This document shows, piece after piece, positions 15,775-23,280 of a DNA stretch of 64,000 nt. Within the stretch, counting starts at the first letter, position 1. Each line of letters opens with the position of its first letter. Source of the DNA: Amycolatopsis sp. WAC 01376 (GTDB lineage: Bacteria > Actinomycetota > Actinomycetes > Mycobacteriales > Pseudonocardiaceae); NCBI RefSeq assembly GCF_003947415.1, contig NZ_QHKL01000003.1, positions 992,001-1,056,000 of the forward strand, in the 5' to 3' direction. The notes under the pieces are model-generated. The model was not told the origin of the DNA and did not search any database. It saw nothing but the letters and a program-made list of their open reading frames with translations. Position numbers and translations under genes: made by a program.

Positions 15775-16559
15775 CGGGTACCTCCGTAGTGAGGATGGTG
15801 ACCGGAATCCGGGGTGTTCCGGTCCAGCTGCATGGTGACCTGGTAGTGATCGCCCCGGTACCAGGAAGTCATGTCTTCGATCGGTTCCCCGTTGACGCTG
15901 GAGACCCGGCGGAAGACAAGAAGCGGACTGCCGGCGCGCATGCCGAGCAGGCGTGCCGTTTCGCGGTCCGCGGATTCGGCCCAGACCGTCTGCCACGCGT
16001 GATCCGGGCGCAGGTCGTACGACTGGGCGAGTTGGACGTACAACGATCGAGTGAGATCGAGGTCGAGCAGACCGGGCATCCGGCCCGCGTGATACCAGCC
16101 GCGTTCGACCGCCAGCGGGACCCCGTCGGCGCGACGGAGCCGCACCAGCCGGTGCGCCGGGGTCCCGGCGGCCAGGCCGAGGGCGTGCGCCGAGGGGGCG
16201 GGCGGGACCTCGGTGGCCGTCTTGACGACCTCCGTGGTCGGCGTCATCCCGCGACGGCGCATGTCTTCGCTGAAGGACATCAGGTAGAGCTGCAATTCCA
16301 TCCGCCTCGCGGCGGTGAACGTCCCCTTGCCGCGCACGCGCGACAAGAGCCCTTCTTCGACCAGCTTGCCGATCGCCGAGCGGACGGTGAGCCTCGACAC
16401 CTGGTAGGTCTCGGCGAGGTCACGTTCCGAGGGAATAGGCGAGCCAGGGGGTAGCTCACGCTCCACTGTGCGGCGCAGAATCTCCCGCAGCTGGGCGTGC
16501 TTGGGCGTCGGTCCGTTGATCACACGGTCGGACGGCGGCAGCTGCGCCGAAGCGCTCAT
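15771..16559 (-). CDS. GntR/HutC-family regulator, DasR-like
   Basis: About 262 residues. N-terminal winged helix: LREILRRTVERELPPGSPIP, SERDLAETYQVSRLTVRSAI, GLLSRVRGKGTFTA. C-terminal UTRA effector domain: AHRLVRLRRADGVPLAVERG and YRGDHYQVTMQLDR. DasR senses glucosamine-6-phosphate and represses N-acetylglucosamine uptake genes. Here the gene is coupled to EIIC, and a dre-type site lies 75 bp upstream. ATG 16559 has GAAAGGA 11 nt upstream; an in-frame GTG at 16568 is only 2 nt from it, so I prefer the ATG. Confidence 0.88.
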   Translation of the reverse strand: MSASAQLPPSDRVINGPTPKHAQLREILRRTVERELPPGSPIPSERDLAETYQVSRLTVRSAIGKLVEEGLLSRVRGKGTFTAARRMELQLYLMSFSEDMRRRGMTPTTEVVKTATEVPPAPSAHALGLAAGTPAHRLVRLRRADGVPLAVERGWYHAGRMPGLLDLDLTRSLYVQLAQSYDLRPDHAWQTVWAESADRETARLLGMRAGSPLLVFRRVSSVNGEPIEDMTSWYRGDHYQVTMQLDRNTPDSGHHPHYGGTR

Positions 16560-16629
16560 GACGGTCACCGTCCTTTCGGGCCGGTCTGTCGGGGAACCCG
16601 TACTCGCATCTGGTCCGGAAGATTGGTAC

Positions 16630-16649
16630 GTTCCGGTCTAGACCAATGA
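16630..16649. promoter_or_regulatory. dre-type DasR operator
   Basis: Core GGTCTAGACC (16635-16644) is a perfect palindrome and matches the core of the DasR consensus ACTGGTCTAGACCAGT; the right flank continues AAT, the left CC. It lies in the divergent region between the DasR-like gene (minus) and EIIB (plus), so one site could control both arms of the PTS cluster. Confidence 0.78.
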
Positions 16650-16792
16650 TCCGATGGGGCAGGATGCTCCGTCGCACGAGCGGGTGTCAACCACCGTTAC
16701 GCGTTCGTGGCCAGGGATCGCGTGCGAGTCGGCGAACGGCGTAGTACAGCTGGTTCGCATGTGGGAAACCGACAGGGAACAGGGAGACCGCG

Positions 16793-17029
16793 ATGGCGGA
16801 TGACAGGGCGGAAAAGATCCTCGCGGCGCTAGGCGGCGCTGAGAACGTCATCGAGGTGGAGGGCTGCATCACCCGCTTGCGTTGTGAGCTCGAAGACGTG
16901 AGCCTGCTCGACGAAGCGGCACTGAAGGCCGCCGGCGCGATGGGCGTCGTGCGGATCGGCGCGGGCGTCCAGGTCATCGTGGGGCCGGAGGCCGACACGA
17001 TCGCCAGCGACATCGAGGACCTGATGTGA
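16793..17029 (+). CDS. PTS system EIIB component
   Basis: 78 residues, a single IIB domain. The phosphorylated Cys is in VEGCITRLRCEL (about residue 24), followed by the family's VQVIVGPEAD near the C-terminus. It takes phosphate from EIIA and gives it to the sugar moved by EIIC. RBS AGGGAGA 6 bp ahead of the ATG. Overlaps the EIIA start by 4 bp. Confidence 0.92.
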   Translation: MADDRAEKILAALGGAENVIEVEGCITRLRCELEDVSLLDEAALKAAGAMGVVRIGAGVQVIVGPEADTIASDIEDLM

Positions 17030-17481
17030 GTCTCGAAATTCTGAGCCCGGTGAGCGGTAAGACGACCGCTATGACCGAAGTGCCCGATCCGGTCTTCGCG
17101 CAGGCGATGGTCGGCCCCGGTCTCGCGGTCATGCCCTCGGGCGGGCGCCAGGACGCGGTCGCACCGGTGGACGGGACGGTCGTGACCCTGCACCCGCACG
17201 CCTTCGTGGTGGCCACCGAAGACGGCCGCGGGGTACTGGTCCACCTCGGGATCGACACGGTGAAGCAGAAGGGCGAGGGGTTCAGCCTCCACGTCGCCAA
17301 GGGTGAGACCGTCCGCGCCGGGCAGCCGGTCGTCGAGTGGGACCCCGAGGCGGTCAAGGCCGCGGGCTACTCGCCGATCGTGCCGGTGGTGGCGCTGGAC
17401 GCGAAGGCCGAAGTCCTTTCCGGACTGCTCACCGGCGGCGACGTCGAAGCGGGCGACGCGATCTTCACCTGGGACAGCTGA
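17026..17481 (+). CDS. crr: PTS system EIIA component, glucose type
   Basis: 151 residues, GTG start overlapping the EIIB stop. EIIA-Glc fold: ILSPVSGKTTAMTEVPDPVF, DGTVVTLHPHAFVVAT and the phosphorylated His in GVLVHLGIDTVKQKGEGF (about residue 73). Accepts phosphate from HPr. With EIIB, EIIC and HPr it completes the sugar-specific chain; only enzyme I is missing locally. Confidence 0.93.
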   Translation: MSLEILSPVSGKTTAMTEVPDPVFAQAMVGPGLAVMPSGGRQDAVAPVDGTVVTLHPHAFVVATEDGRGVLVHLGIDTVKQKGEGFSLHVAKGETVRAGQPVVEWDPEAVKAAGYSPIVPVVALDAKAEVLSGLLTGGDVEAGDAIFTWDS

Positions 17482-17492
17482 AGTATCGGATC

Positions 17493-17537
17493 AAAGGGTC
17501 CCTTTAGGACGGAATTTCCGTCCTAAAGGGACCCTTT
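17493..17537. terminator. Bidirectional terminator hairpin
   Basis: Perfect 22-bp stem (AAAGGGTCCCTTTAGGACGG... / ...TTTAAAGGG side ending ACCCTTT) around a 1-nt loop at 17515. It sits between two convergent genes (EIIA and the Rieske protein) and ends in TTTT, so it can serve both. Confidence 0.8.
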
Positions 17538-17546
17538 TCGTGCTCG

Positions 17547-17987
17547 TCAGGCCGTGACGACCTGGCCGTTCATGACCTTGACCGCGATCGAGGGCAGCGG
17601 CTGGTCCGCCGGTCCCTTTTTGACCGCGCCGGTCGCGGCGTCGAAGATCGAGTTGTGGCAGGGACATTTGAGGTCGGCGCCCTCGGGGACGACCGCGCAG
17701 CCCTGATGCGTGCAGATCGCGCTGAACGCGGCCGCCGTGCCTTCGGCGGTCCTGGTGACGATGACGTCCTTGCCGTCGGCGGTCTTGGCGGCCTTCGCCT
17801 TGCCGACCTCGATCTCGGAGAGCGCGGTCAGGGTCTCGCCCGGTGCCGCGGCGGGCGGTGCGGCGGCCGAGCCGGACGGCGGGGTTTCGCTTCCGCAGGC
17901 CGTGAGGGCCACGGCACCGACGGCCGCGCCTGCGACGGCGGCCCCGGTGGTCAGGACGGTGCGGCGGGAGTGGAGTTCGGCAGTCAT
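17547..17987 (-). CDS. Rieske [2Fe-2S] lipoprotein, Tat-type signal
   Basis: About 146 residues from ATG 17987. N-terminal twin-arginine motif (SRRTVLTTGAAVAGAA) followed by a lipobox (VALTAC, Cys near 30) and an Ala/Pro linker. The Rieske domain has both cluster boxes, CTHQGCAV and CPCHNSIFD, and no oxygenase partner, so it is an exported electron-transfer or redox-sensing protein tethered to the membrane. Divergent from a membrane protein/ECF sigma/anti-sigma operon. The RBS (TAGAGG) is very close to the ATG, so the message may be nearly leaderless. Confidence 0.9.
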   Translation of the reverse strand: MTAELHSRRTVLTTGAAVAGAAVGAVALTACGSETPPSGSAAAPPAAAPGETLTALSEIEVGKAKAAKTADGKDVIVTRTAEGTAAAFSAICTHQGCAVVPEGADLKCPCHNSIFDAATGAVKKGPADQPLPSIAVKVMNGQVVTA

Positions 17988-18014
17988 GCCTCTACACACG
18001 GTCCAAGCGGCCAT

Positions 18015-18056
18015 CCGGTTCAATTTCGGCGCCCATCGGGTGCGGAATTGAACCGG
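18015..18056. promoter_or_regulatory. Inverted repeat in the Rieske/sigma divergent promoter
   Basis: CCGGTTCAATT (18015-18025) and AATTGAACCGG (18046-18056) are perfect inverted repeats around a 20-bp centre that itself pairs partly. Position between two divergent starts suggests an operator or paired promoter elements; no known binding protein can be assigned. Confidence 0.45.
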
Positions 18057-18119
18057 GAGGCCCGATTTTCCGTGTTCACAGGCATAGGGGAACCGAAAAC
18101 GCGGAAAAGGGATACGGAC

Positions 18120-18488
18120 ATGATCCGGTGGTTGTCGCGGGCGGTCGTGGCGGCGGGCCTGCTCGGCTCGGCATGGGTGCATTACGTCGTATGGCAGGAC
18201 TGGGCGTCGGAAACGGCCGTGGTCGGCCCGCTCTTCCTGGTGAACGTCGTGGCGGGCGTGGTCATCGCGGTCGCCGTCCTGGTGTGGCACCACTGGCTGC
18301 CGGCGCTCGCGGCGATCGGCTTCGGCCTGGCCACGCTGGGTGCGTACGTTCTCTCCCTGACCACAGGGTTCTTCGGTGTCTCGGAGCGCTTCACCACCCA
18401 GGCCGAGCTCTGGGGCTTGATCACCGAAGTGGTGTGCGTGGTCTTCGCCCTTCCGCTGCTTCTCAACCGCGAGAGCACGGATCGGTGA
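18120..18488 (+). CDS. Four-helix membrane protein, sigma operon
   Basis: 122 residues from ATG 18120 with AAAGGGA 7 nt upstream. Four predicted membrane helices (about 5-24, 35-57, 62-84, 95-114) and short loops; N-terminal half reads RAVVAAGLLGSAWVHYVVW. I do not recognise a functional family beyond small actinobacterial membrane proteins found beside ECF sigma genes. Its stop overlaps the sigma-factor start (GTGA), so it belongs to that operon. Confidence 0.78.
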   Translation: MIRWLSRAVVAAGLLGSAWVHYVVWQDWASETAVVGPLFLVNVVAGVVIAVAVLVWHHWLPALAAIGFGLATLGAYVLSLTTGFFGVSERFTTQAELWGLITEVVCVVFALPLLLNRESTDR

Positions 18489-18997
18489 AGGAATTCGCGG
18501 AGGACCGGCTCATGCGGGCTCTGCACGACGAGCACGCGGCGGCGCTCTGGTCCTACGCACTGCACCTCACCAGCGGCGACCGGGTCCGCGCGGAGGACGT
18601 CGTCCAGGAGACGTTGCTGCGGGCCTGGCGCAACGCCAAGGTGCTCGACCAGTCGGAGGGATCGGCGCGCGGCTGGCTGTTCACCGTCGCGAGGCGGATC
18701 GCCATCGACGACTGGCGCGCTTCCGAGGCGCATCCGGAGGTGGTGACCGGTCAACCGCCCGAAACGGCGGTCACGGACGGCACCGAACGGGCCGTCCAGG
18801 GCTGGCTGGTCGCCGAAGCCCTCGGCGAGCTCTCGCCGAGACACCGGGACGTCCTCGTCCTGTGTTATTTCCAGGGTTACTCCGTCGCCGACGCTGCGAA
18901 GCGGCTGGGTGTGGCCGAAGGAACCATCAAGTCGCGGACGCACTACGCGTTGCGGGCGCTGCGGCTGATATTGGAGGAAAGAGGGGTGACTCAATGA
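18485..18997 (+). CDS. ECF RNA polymerase sigma factor (SigK-like group)
   Basis: About 170 residues from GTG 18485 (an ATG at 18512 is the alternative). Region 2: ALHDEHAAALWSYALHLT, RAEDVVQETLLRAWRN and RGWLFTVARRIAIDDWR. Region 4: LGELSPRHRDVLVLCYFQGY, VADAAKRLGVAEGTIKSR. It is followed with ATGA overlap by a zinc-binding anti-sigma gene, so it is held inactive until a signal releases it. Target promoters are not identified; the divergent Rieske promoter is the obvious one to test. Confidence 0.9.
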   Translation: MKEFAEDRLMRALHDEHAAALWSYALHLTSGDRVRAEDVVQETLLRAWRNAKVLDQSEGSARGWLFTVARRIAIDDWRASEAHPEVVTGQPPETAVTDGTERAVQGWLVAEALGELSPRHRDVLVLCYFQGYSVADAAKRLGVAEGTIKSRTHYALRALRLILEERGVTQ

Positions 18998-19623
18998 CCG
19001 ACCCCTTCGCCACCTACGACGCGGCCTACGTGCTCGGGGCGTTGTCCCCGGAAGACCGGTTCGCCTACGAGAAACACCTTCGCGTCTGTGACCGGTGTGC
19101 CGCGTCCGTACGCGATCTGGCCGGAATCCCCGGCCTGCTCGCCCAGGCGGGCGCCCCAGCGCTGCTGGACGACGAACCGGCACCCTCGCCGGAACTGCTG
19201 CCGACCGTGCTCAAACGGGTCCGCCGGGGAAGGCGGATCCAACGGGCCATCACCACCACCGCGGCCGGACTGGCCGTCGCCGCCAGTGCCGCGCTCGTGG
19301 TCGTCCTGACCGGGCCGGTCGCGACGGCGGGGAACCCGATGACCCCGCTCGGCGACTACCCGGTGACCGCCGAGGTCGCCATGTCCGCCACGGACACCGG
19401 CACGAAGGTCGACATGACGTGCAGCTACGGCGGCAACCGCACCGGCGACTACATCCTGGTCGCCGTCGGCGCCGACGGCGGCACCAGCGAACTCGCGTCC
19501 TGGCGCGCGATGCCCAAGGACACCGCGCACATCGTGGTCGGCACCGCGATGCGCACCGGCGACATCAAGGCGCTGGAGATCCGCACGCCTTCGGGTCTCC
19601 CGCTGCTGCGGATGAACCCCTGA
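18994..19623 (+). CDS. Membrane anti-sigma factor, zinc-binding (RskA-like)
   Basis: 209 residues. N-terminal anti-sigma domain with the ZAS motif HLRVCDRCAAS (His-x3-Cys-x2-Cys, about 29-36), preceded by YDAAYVLGALSPEDRFAYEK. One membrane segment at about 92-110 (AAGLAVAASAALVVVLTG). The extracytoplasmic C-terminal part (VTAEVAMSATDTGTKVDM onward) is the RskA domain thought to sense the envelope. Partner of the sigma factor encoded just before it. Confidence 0.9.
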   Translation: MTDPFATYDAAYVLGALSPEDRFAYEKHLRVCDRCAASVRDLAGIPGLLAQAGAPALLDDEPAPSPELLPTVLKRVRRGRRIQRAITTTAAGLAVAASAALVVVLTGPVATAGNPMTPLGDYPVTAEVAMSATDTGTKVDMTCSYGGNRTGDYILVAVGADGGTSELASWRAMPKDTAHIVVGTAMRTGDIKALEIRTPSGLPLLRMNP

Positions 19624-19743
19624 TCCCGGTGTCATGACAGGCCTTCGGTGCCGGAGTCGAGGCGGATTGGTGCCGTTGCCGAAAACTTCCGGGTCGCGTC
19701 GGCTGCTCCTGGCGGGGCTGCTGTGACCAGCGTGGCGATCGCG

Positions 19744-19799
19744 TTCCGTGAAGGCCTCCTTGAGGGACTCTGGCGTCTCTCAAGGAGGCCTTCGCGGAA
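19744..19799. repeat. GAAGGCCTCCTT-family hairpin
   Basis: 25-nt arms with two mismatches (TTCCGTGAAGGCCTCCTTGA... and its complement ending GGCCTTCGCGGAA), 6-nt loop. About 120 bp past the anti-sigma stop; may end that operon. Same sequence family as 27856-27910 and 43776-43822. Confidence 0.7.
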
Positions 19800-19907
19800 T
19801 ATGGGAACCCAGCGCGGCGGTCCTGCACCGGAAGTTCGCGCCGTAAATCCGTATCGATATCCGGCCGTTTCGCGCCTGGCCCGGGGGTCATGAGGTGAAA
19901 ATGAGCT

Positions 19908-20091
19908 CTTGACCGTCCACAAGGGACGCCGGGCAGGCACTAGTGTCCATTTTGGGTACATTGCGCGGGGGTCGTGAGTGGTAAGTGTCGTTAGAACGAC
20001 ACTTACCACTCACGACCCCCGCTGAAAACCGCACATTTATCCACAAGCCGGACATATCGCCGCCCGGAAGTGTCCCTTATGGACACTCAAG
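19908..20091. repeat. Nested palindromic intergenic element, copy 3 (best preserved)
   Basis: Inner palindrome 19965-20022 is perfect: two 28-nt arms (GCGGGGGTCGTGAGTGGTAA...) around AG. Outer arms CTTGACCGTCCACAAGGGAC (from 19908) and GTGTCCCTTATGGACACTC (20070-20088) pair with few mismatches, and the spacers between inner and outer arms also match each other weakly in inverted order. Same plan as 2641-2820. Confidence 0.75.
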
Positions 20092-20497
20092 ACGGGGCCG
20101 GCTCCCGTAGTCGGTCCGGAACCTGGCCATGAAAGCCTCCTGGCTACCTTGAAGTCAGCGAAATGCTCACGGCCTCAGTCGCCAGCATCTTCACCGCACG
20201 AAACAAGAACAAGATCCTTCGGCACCACGCCGAATTACCGCACGAACTTCCAACTCGGGACACTTGGTACATGAAGGTCCTTCACGTACCTAGGCGAACG
20301 GACACCCCGCGCGCAGCCGGGGGGTGAAGGACGCTTTCCCCGCATGCCATGCAGCGAAAGGGCCCTTCACCGCATGAGACGCGGCGAAAGGCCCTTTCAG
20401 CTCACCCCCGAACTGCCGAAAGTGCGTGAAAGTCCCTGTCACAAAAAGAAATCCTTGCCGCACCGAGCGCGACGGGCGCACTCTTGATCTTGTGTTC
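20092..20497. other. Gene-free stretch with hairpin remnants and a possible relic
   Basis: Completes the 874-bp gap at 19624-20497. 20163-20327 is an open frame of 54 codons from ATG with lower GC than its surroundings (LTASVASIFTARNKNKIL...), without RBS or recognisable family; I take it as a relic or chance. A 12-bp hairpin, GGTACATGAAGG / CCTTCACGTACC, lies at 20266-20290, and 20330-20440 holds two loosely repeated GCGAAAGG(G)CCCTT blocks of the hairpin family. Confidence 0.4.
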
Positions 20498-21103
20498 ATG
20501 CCGATCGCGTTCGCCGCGGCGGGCGCCGGATCGGCGCTCGTCACCCGCTCCTGCCTGCGCCGGGCCGGAGCACCGGTGACGGCTTGGGCGGCGGCCGTCG
20601 CGGCGGTGGCGCTCGTCGCGGTCTGGCTGCGGCATCAAGCGGGAGCCTGGCCGGCGTGGTGGCTGGCGGTCCCGGCCGTGCTGACCGTCTTCGCGGTCCC
20701 GCTGGCGCTCGCCGACCTGAAGTACCGCCGCCTGCCCGACATCCTGACCTTGCCCGCGTACCCGGCGCTGGCCGCCGCGCTCGCGGTCGCCGCGCACGGG
20801 GGAGGGGCGGCCATCGCGTGGCGGGCCGTGCTGGGCGCGCTGGTCTTCGGCGGGGCGCACGCGCTCGTCCACGCGCTGTCGCCACGCTCGCTCGGCGCCG
20901 GTGACGTGAAGCTCGCGGGGAGTCTCGGCGCGGTCCTCGCCGCGACGGGCTGGCCGTCGGTCGTGCTCGGCGCCGTCGCCGCCGCGCTACTGAGCGTGGC
21001 GCTCGCGGTGGGCGGGCCCCGGCACCCCACGGTGCCGCACGGGCCCGGTCTCCTGGTCGCGGCGTGGACGCTCGCCGTCTTCGCCGGACCCGGTCCGGGA
21101 TAG
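20498..21103 (+). CDS. Prepilin peptidase, A24 family
   Basis: About 201 residues from ATG 20498; no clear RBS, so the start is uncertain by a few codons. Six to seven membrane segments. The two catalytic Asp of the aspartyl A24 family are visible: PLALADLKYRRLPD (about residue 74) and the GxGD motif in SLGAGDVKLAGSLG (about 136). Short form without the N-terminal methylase domain, like CpaA. No pilin or secretion genes are in the window; the gene's position ahead of aroC is common in actinobacteria. Confidence 0.87.
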   Translation: MPIAFAAAGAGSALVTRSCLRRAGAPVTAWAAAVAAVALVAVWLRHQAGAWPAWWLAVPAVLTVFAVPLALADLKYRRLPDILTLPAYPALAAALAVAAHGGGAAIAWRAVLGALVFGGAHALVHALSPRSLGAGDVKLAGSLGAVLAATGWPSVVLGAVAAALLSVALAVGGPRHPTVPHGPGLLVAAWTLAVFAGPGPG

Positions 21104-21150
21104 CCCGGCCTGTACCGGGACGGAGAGGAGGTTGTGACAGGATCTGTCAG

Positions 21151-22338
21151 GTGTTGCGCTGGATAACCGCAGGGGAATCGCACGGACCCGCTCTCGCCGC
21201 CATCCTGGAAGGGATGCCCGCCGGGGTCGAGGTCACCACCGCCGAAGTGGGCGAGCAGCTCGCGCGACGGCGGCTCGGCTTCGGCCGTAGCCCCCGGATG
21301 GGCTTCGAGACCGACCACATCGAGTTCACCGGCGGTGTCCGGCACGGGCTCACTCAGGGTGGCCCCGTCGCGGTCCAGATCGAGAACGCCGAGTGGCCGA
21401 AGTGGGAGAAGGTCATGTCGGCCGATCCCGTGCCCGCCGAGGAGCTGGAAGGCCTGGCGCGCAACGAGCCGCTGACCCGTCCCCGGCCCGGCCACGCGGA
21501 TCTGCCCGGCATGCAGAAGTACGGCTTCCCCGAGGCCCGTCCGGTGCTGGAGCGCGCGAGCGCCCGCGAGACGGCGTCCCGCACGGCGCTCGGCACGGTC
21601 GCCCGCGCGTACCTCAAGCAGCTGCTGGGGGTCGAGATCCTCAGCCACGTCGTCTCCATCGGCGGCGCCTCGGCGCCCGAGGGCCCGCTGCCGGTGCCGT
21701 CGGATCTGCCGTCCATCGACGAGAGCCCGGTCCGCGCCTTCGGCAAGGAGGGGACCGACGCGATGGTCGCCGAGGTCGACGCCGTGCGGAAGGCGGGTGA
21801 CACCGTCGGCGGCGTGATCGAGGTGATCGCCTACGGCCTGCCGCCGGGCCTCGGCTCGCACGTCCACTGGGACCGCAGGCTCGACGCCCGCCTCGCCGGC
21901 GCGCTCATGGGTGTCCAGGCGATGAAGGGCGTGGAGGTCGGCGACGGCTTCACCACGGCCAAGCGCTGGGGCAGCCAGGCCCACGACGAGATCGACCGCG
22001 GCACCGGTCCGGTCGGGGTGACCCGCCGGTCCAACCGCGCGGGCGGGCTCGAAGGCGGCATCACCAACGGCGAGCCGCTGCGCGTGCGCGTCGCCATGAA
22101 GCCGATTTCGACCGTCCCCAAAGCACTGTCCACTGTGGATGTCACCACCGGTGAACCCGCGGTGGCCATCCACCAGCGTTCCGACGTCTGCGCGGTACCC
22201 CGCGCCGGCGTCGTGCTGGAGTCGGTGGTCGCGCTGGTGCTCGCGGACGCCGCGCTGGAGAAGTTCGGCGGAGACTCGCTGGTCGAGGGCAAGCGCAACG
22301 CCGAGGCCTACCTGAAGGCGCTCGAGGAGCGCTGGTGA
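21151..22338 (+). CDS. aroC: Chorismate synthase
   Basis: 395 residues from GTG 21151. Converts EPSP to chorismate using reduced FMN. Conserved blocks: RWITAGESHGPALAAILEGM at the N-terminus, RRLGFGRSPRM, TRPRPGHADLPG, RASARETASR and SNRAGGLEGGITNGEPL. Signature His near residues 10 and 108 region are present. It starts the coupled group aroC-aroK-lipoprotein-aroB-aroQ; its stop overlaps aroK (GTGA). Confidence 0.96.
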   Translation: MLRWITAGESHGPALAAILEGMPAGVEVTTAEVGEQLARRRLGFGRSPRMGFETDHIEFTGGVRHGLTQGGPVAVQIENAEWPKWEKVMSADPVPAEELEGLARNEPLTRPRPGHADLPGMQKYGFPEARPVLERASARETASRTALGTVARAYLKQLLGVEILSHVVSIGGASAPEGPLPVPSDLPSIDESPVRAFGKEGTDAMVAEVDAVRKAGDTVGGVIEVIAYGLPPGLGSHVHWDRRLDARLAGALMGVQAMKGVEVGDGFTTAKRWGSQAHDEIDRGTGPVGVTRRSNRAGGLEGGITNGEPLRVRVAMKPISTVPKALSTVDVTTGEPAVAIHQRSDVCAVPRAGVVLESVVALVLADAALEKFGGDSLVEGKRNAEAYLKALEERW

Positions 22339-22859
22339 CTCCTCGCGCGGTGATCATCGGGCCGCCGGGCTCCGGCAAGAGCACGGTCGGCCCGGCGCTC
22401 GCCGCCCGGCTCGGCCTCGCCTTCCGCGACACCGACGACGACATCGTCGCGAGCGCGGGCAAGCCCATCACCGACATCTTCACCGAGGAGGGCGAGCCCG
22501 CCTTCCGCGCGCTGGAGGAGGAGGTGGTCGCGAAGGCGCTGGCCGAACACGACGGCGTCCTCTCCCTGGGCGGGGGAGCGCCGATCACCCCGGGCACGCG
22601 CGAGCGGCTCGCCAGGCACACCGTGGTCTTCCTCAACGTCGGGATGGCCGCGGGCGTCCAGCGCGCCGGGCTCTCGACCGCGCGTCCGCTGCTGGCCGGG
22701 GTGAACCCCCGCGCCACCTACAAGTCGCTTCTCGACGCGCGCCTGCCGGTGTACCGCGAGGTCGCCACGATCGAAATCGACACCGACCGCCTGACCGCCG
22801 ACGAGGTCGTCGAGGCCGCCGTCATCGGGCTGCACGAGATCAGCAAGGAACGAGCATGA
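22335..22859 (+). CDS. aroK: Shikimate kinase
   Basis: 174 residues. P-loop GPPGSGKSTVGPALA (about 9-23), shikimate-binding DTDDDI, EEGEPAFRALE, GGGAPITPGTR and the lid LSTARPLLAGVNP. Phosphorylates shikimate with ATP. Overlaps aroC upstream and the lipoprotein gene downstream by 4 bp each. Confidence 0.95.
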   Translation: MTPRAVIIGPPGSGKSTVGPALAARLGLAFRDTDDDIVASAGKPITDIFTEEGEPAFRALEEEVVAKALAEHDGVLSLGGGAPITPGTRERLARHTVVFLNVGMAAGVQRAGLSTARPLLAGVNPRATYKSLLDARLPVYREVATIEIDTDRLTADEVVEAAVIGLHEISKERA

Positions 22860-23272
22860 AGCGCACCACCACCGCCGGTGTCCTCCTCGCCGTCGTGGCC
22901 ATGACCCTGACGGCGTGCGGCGAGGAGAAGCAGCCCGCCGGCGCGGACGTCGTCCAGACCTCCGCCGCGCAGACCGGTTCCGCCGCTCCGGCGGAGGACG
23001 TCGCCGCCGACGTCAAGGTCACCAAATGCGACAGCAACAGCTACACCCCGAAGATCACCATCGAGGTCACCAACAGCACGGGCGAGGACGCGCGCTACGC
23101 CGTCACCATCGCGATCAAGGACGCCGACGGCAAGGCCTCCGGTGAAGCGTTGTTCGCGAAGAACCGGATGTCGCCCGGCCAGAAGGTGACCGAAGAGATC
23201 CCGGGGGACACCCCGGTCAAGGGCAAGATCACCTGCGAGGTCGCGAGGGCAAAGCGGCTTCCGCCGAAGTGA
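22856..23272 (+). CDS. Small lipoprotein inside the shikimate operon
   Basis: 138 residues. Lipoprotein signal with lipobox (VVAMTLTAC, Cys near 21), an Ala/Gln-rich linker to about residue 55, then a compact domain with two Cys (VTKCDSNSYTPKITIEVTN and GKITCEVARAKRLPP) that could form a disulfide. The IEVTNSTGEDARYAVTIAIKD stretch resembles FxLYD/DUF3426-type beta-sandwich domains; that is a weak fold-level guess. It overlaps aroK by 4 bp (ATGA) and ends 8 bp before aroB, so it is made with the pathway enzymes although it is exported. Function unknown. Confidence 0.85.
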   Translation: MKRTTTAGVLLAVVAMTLTACGEEKQPAGADVVQTSAAQTGSAAPAEDVAADVKVTKCDSNSYTPKITIEVTNSTGEDARYAVTIAIKDADGKASGEALFAKNRMSPGQKVTEEIPGDTPVKGKITCEVARAKRLPPK

Positions 23273-23280
23273 GGGGAACG

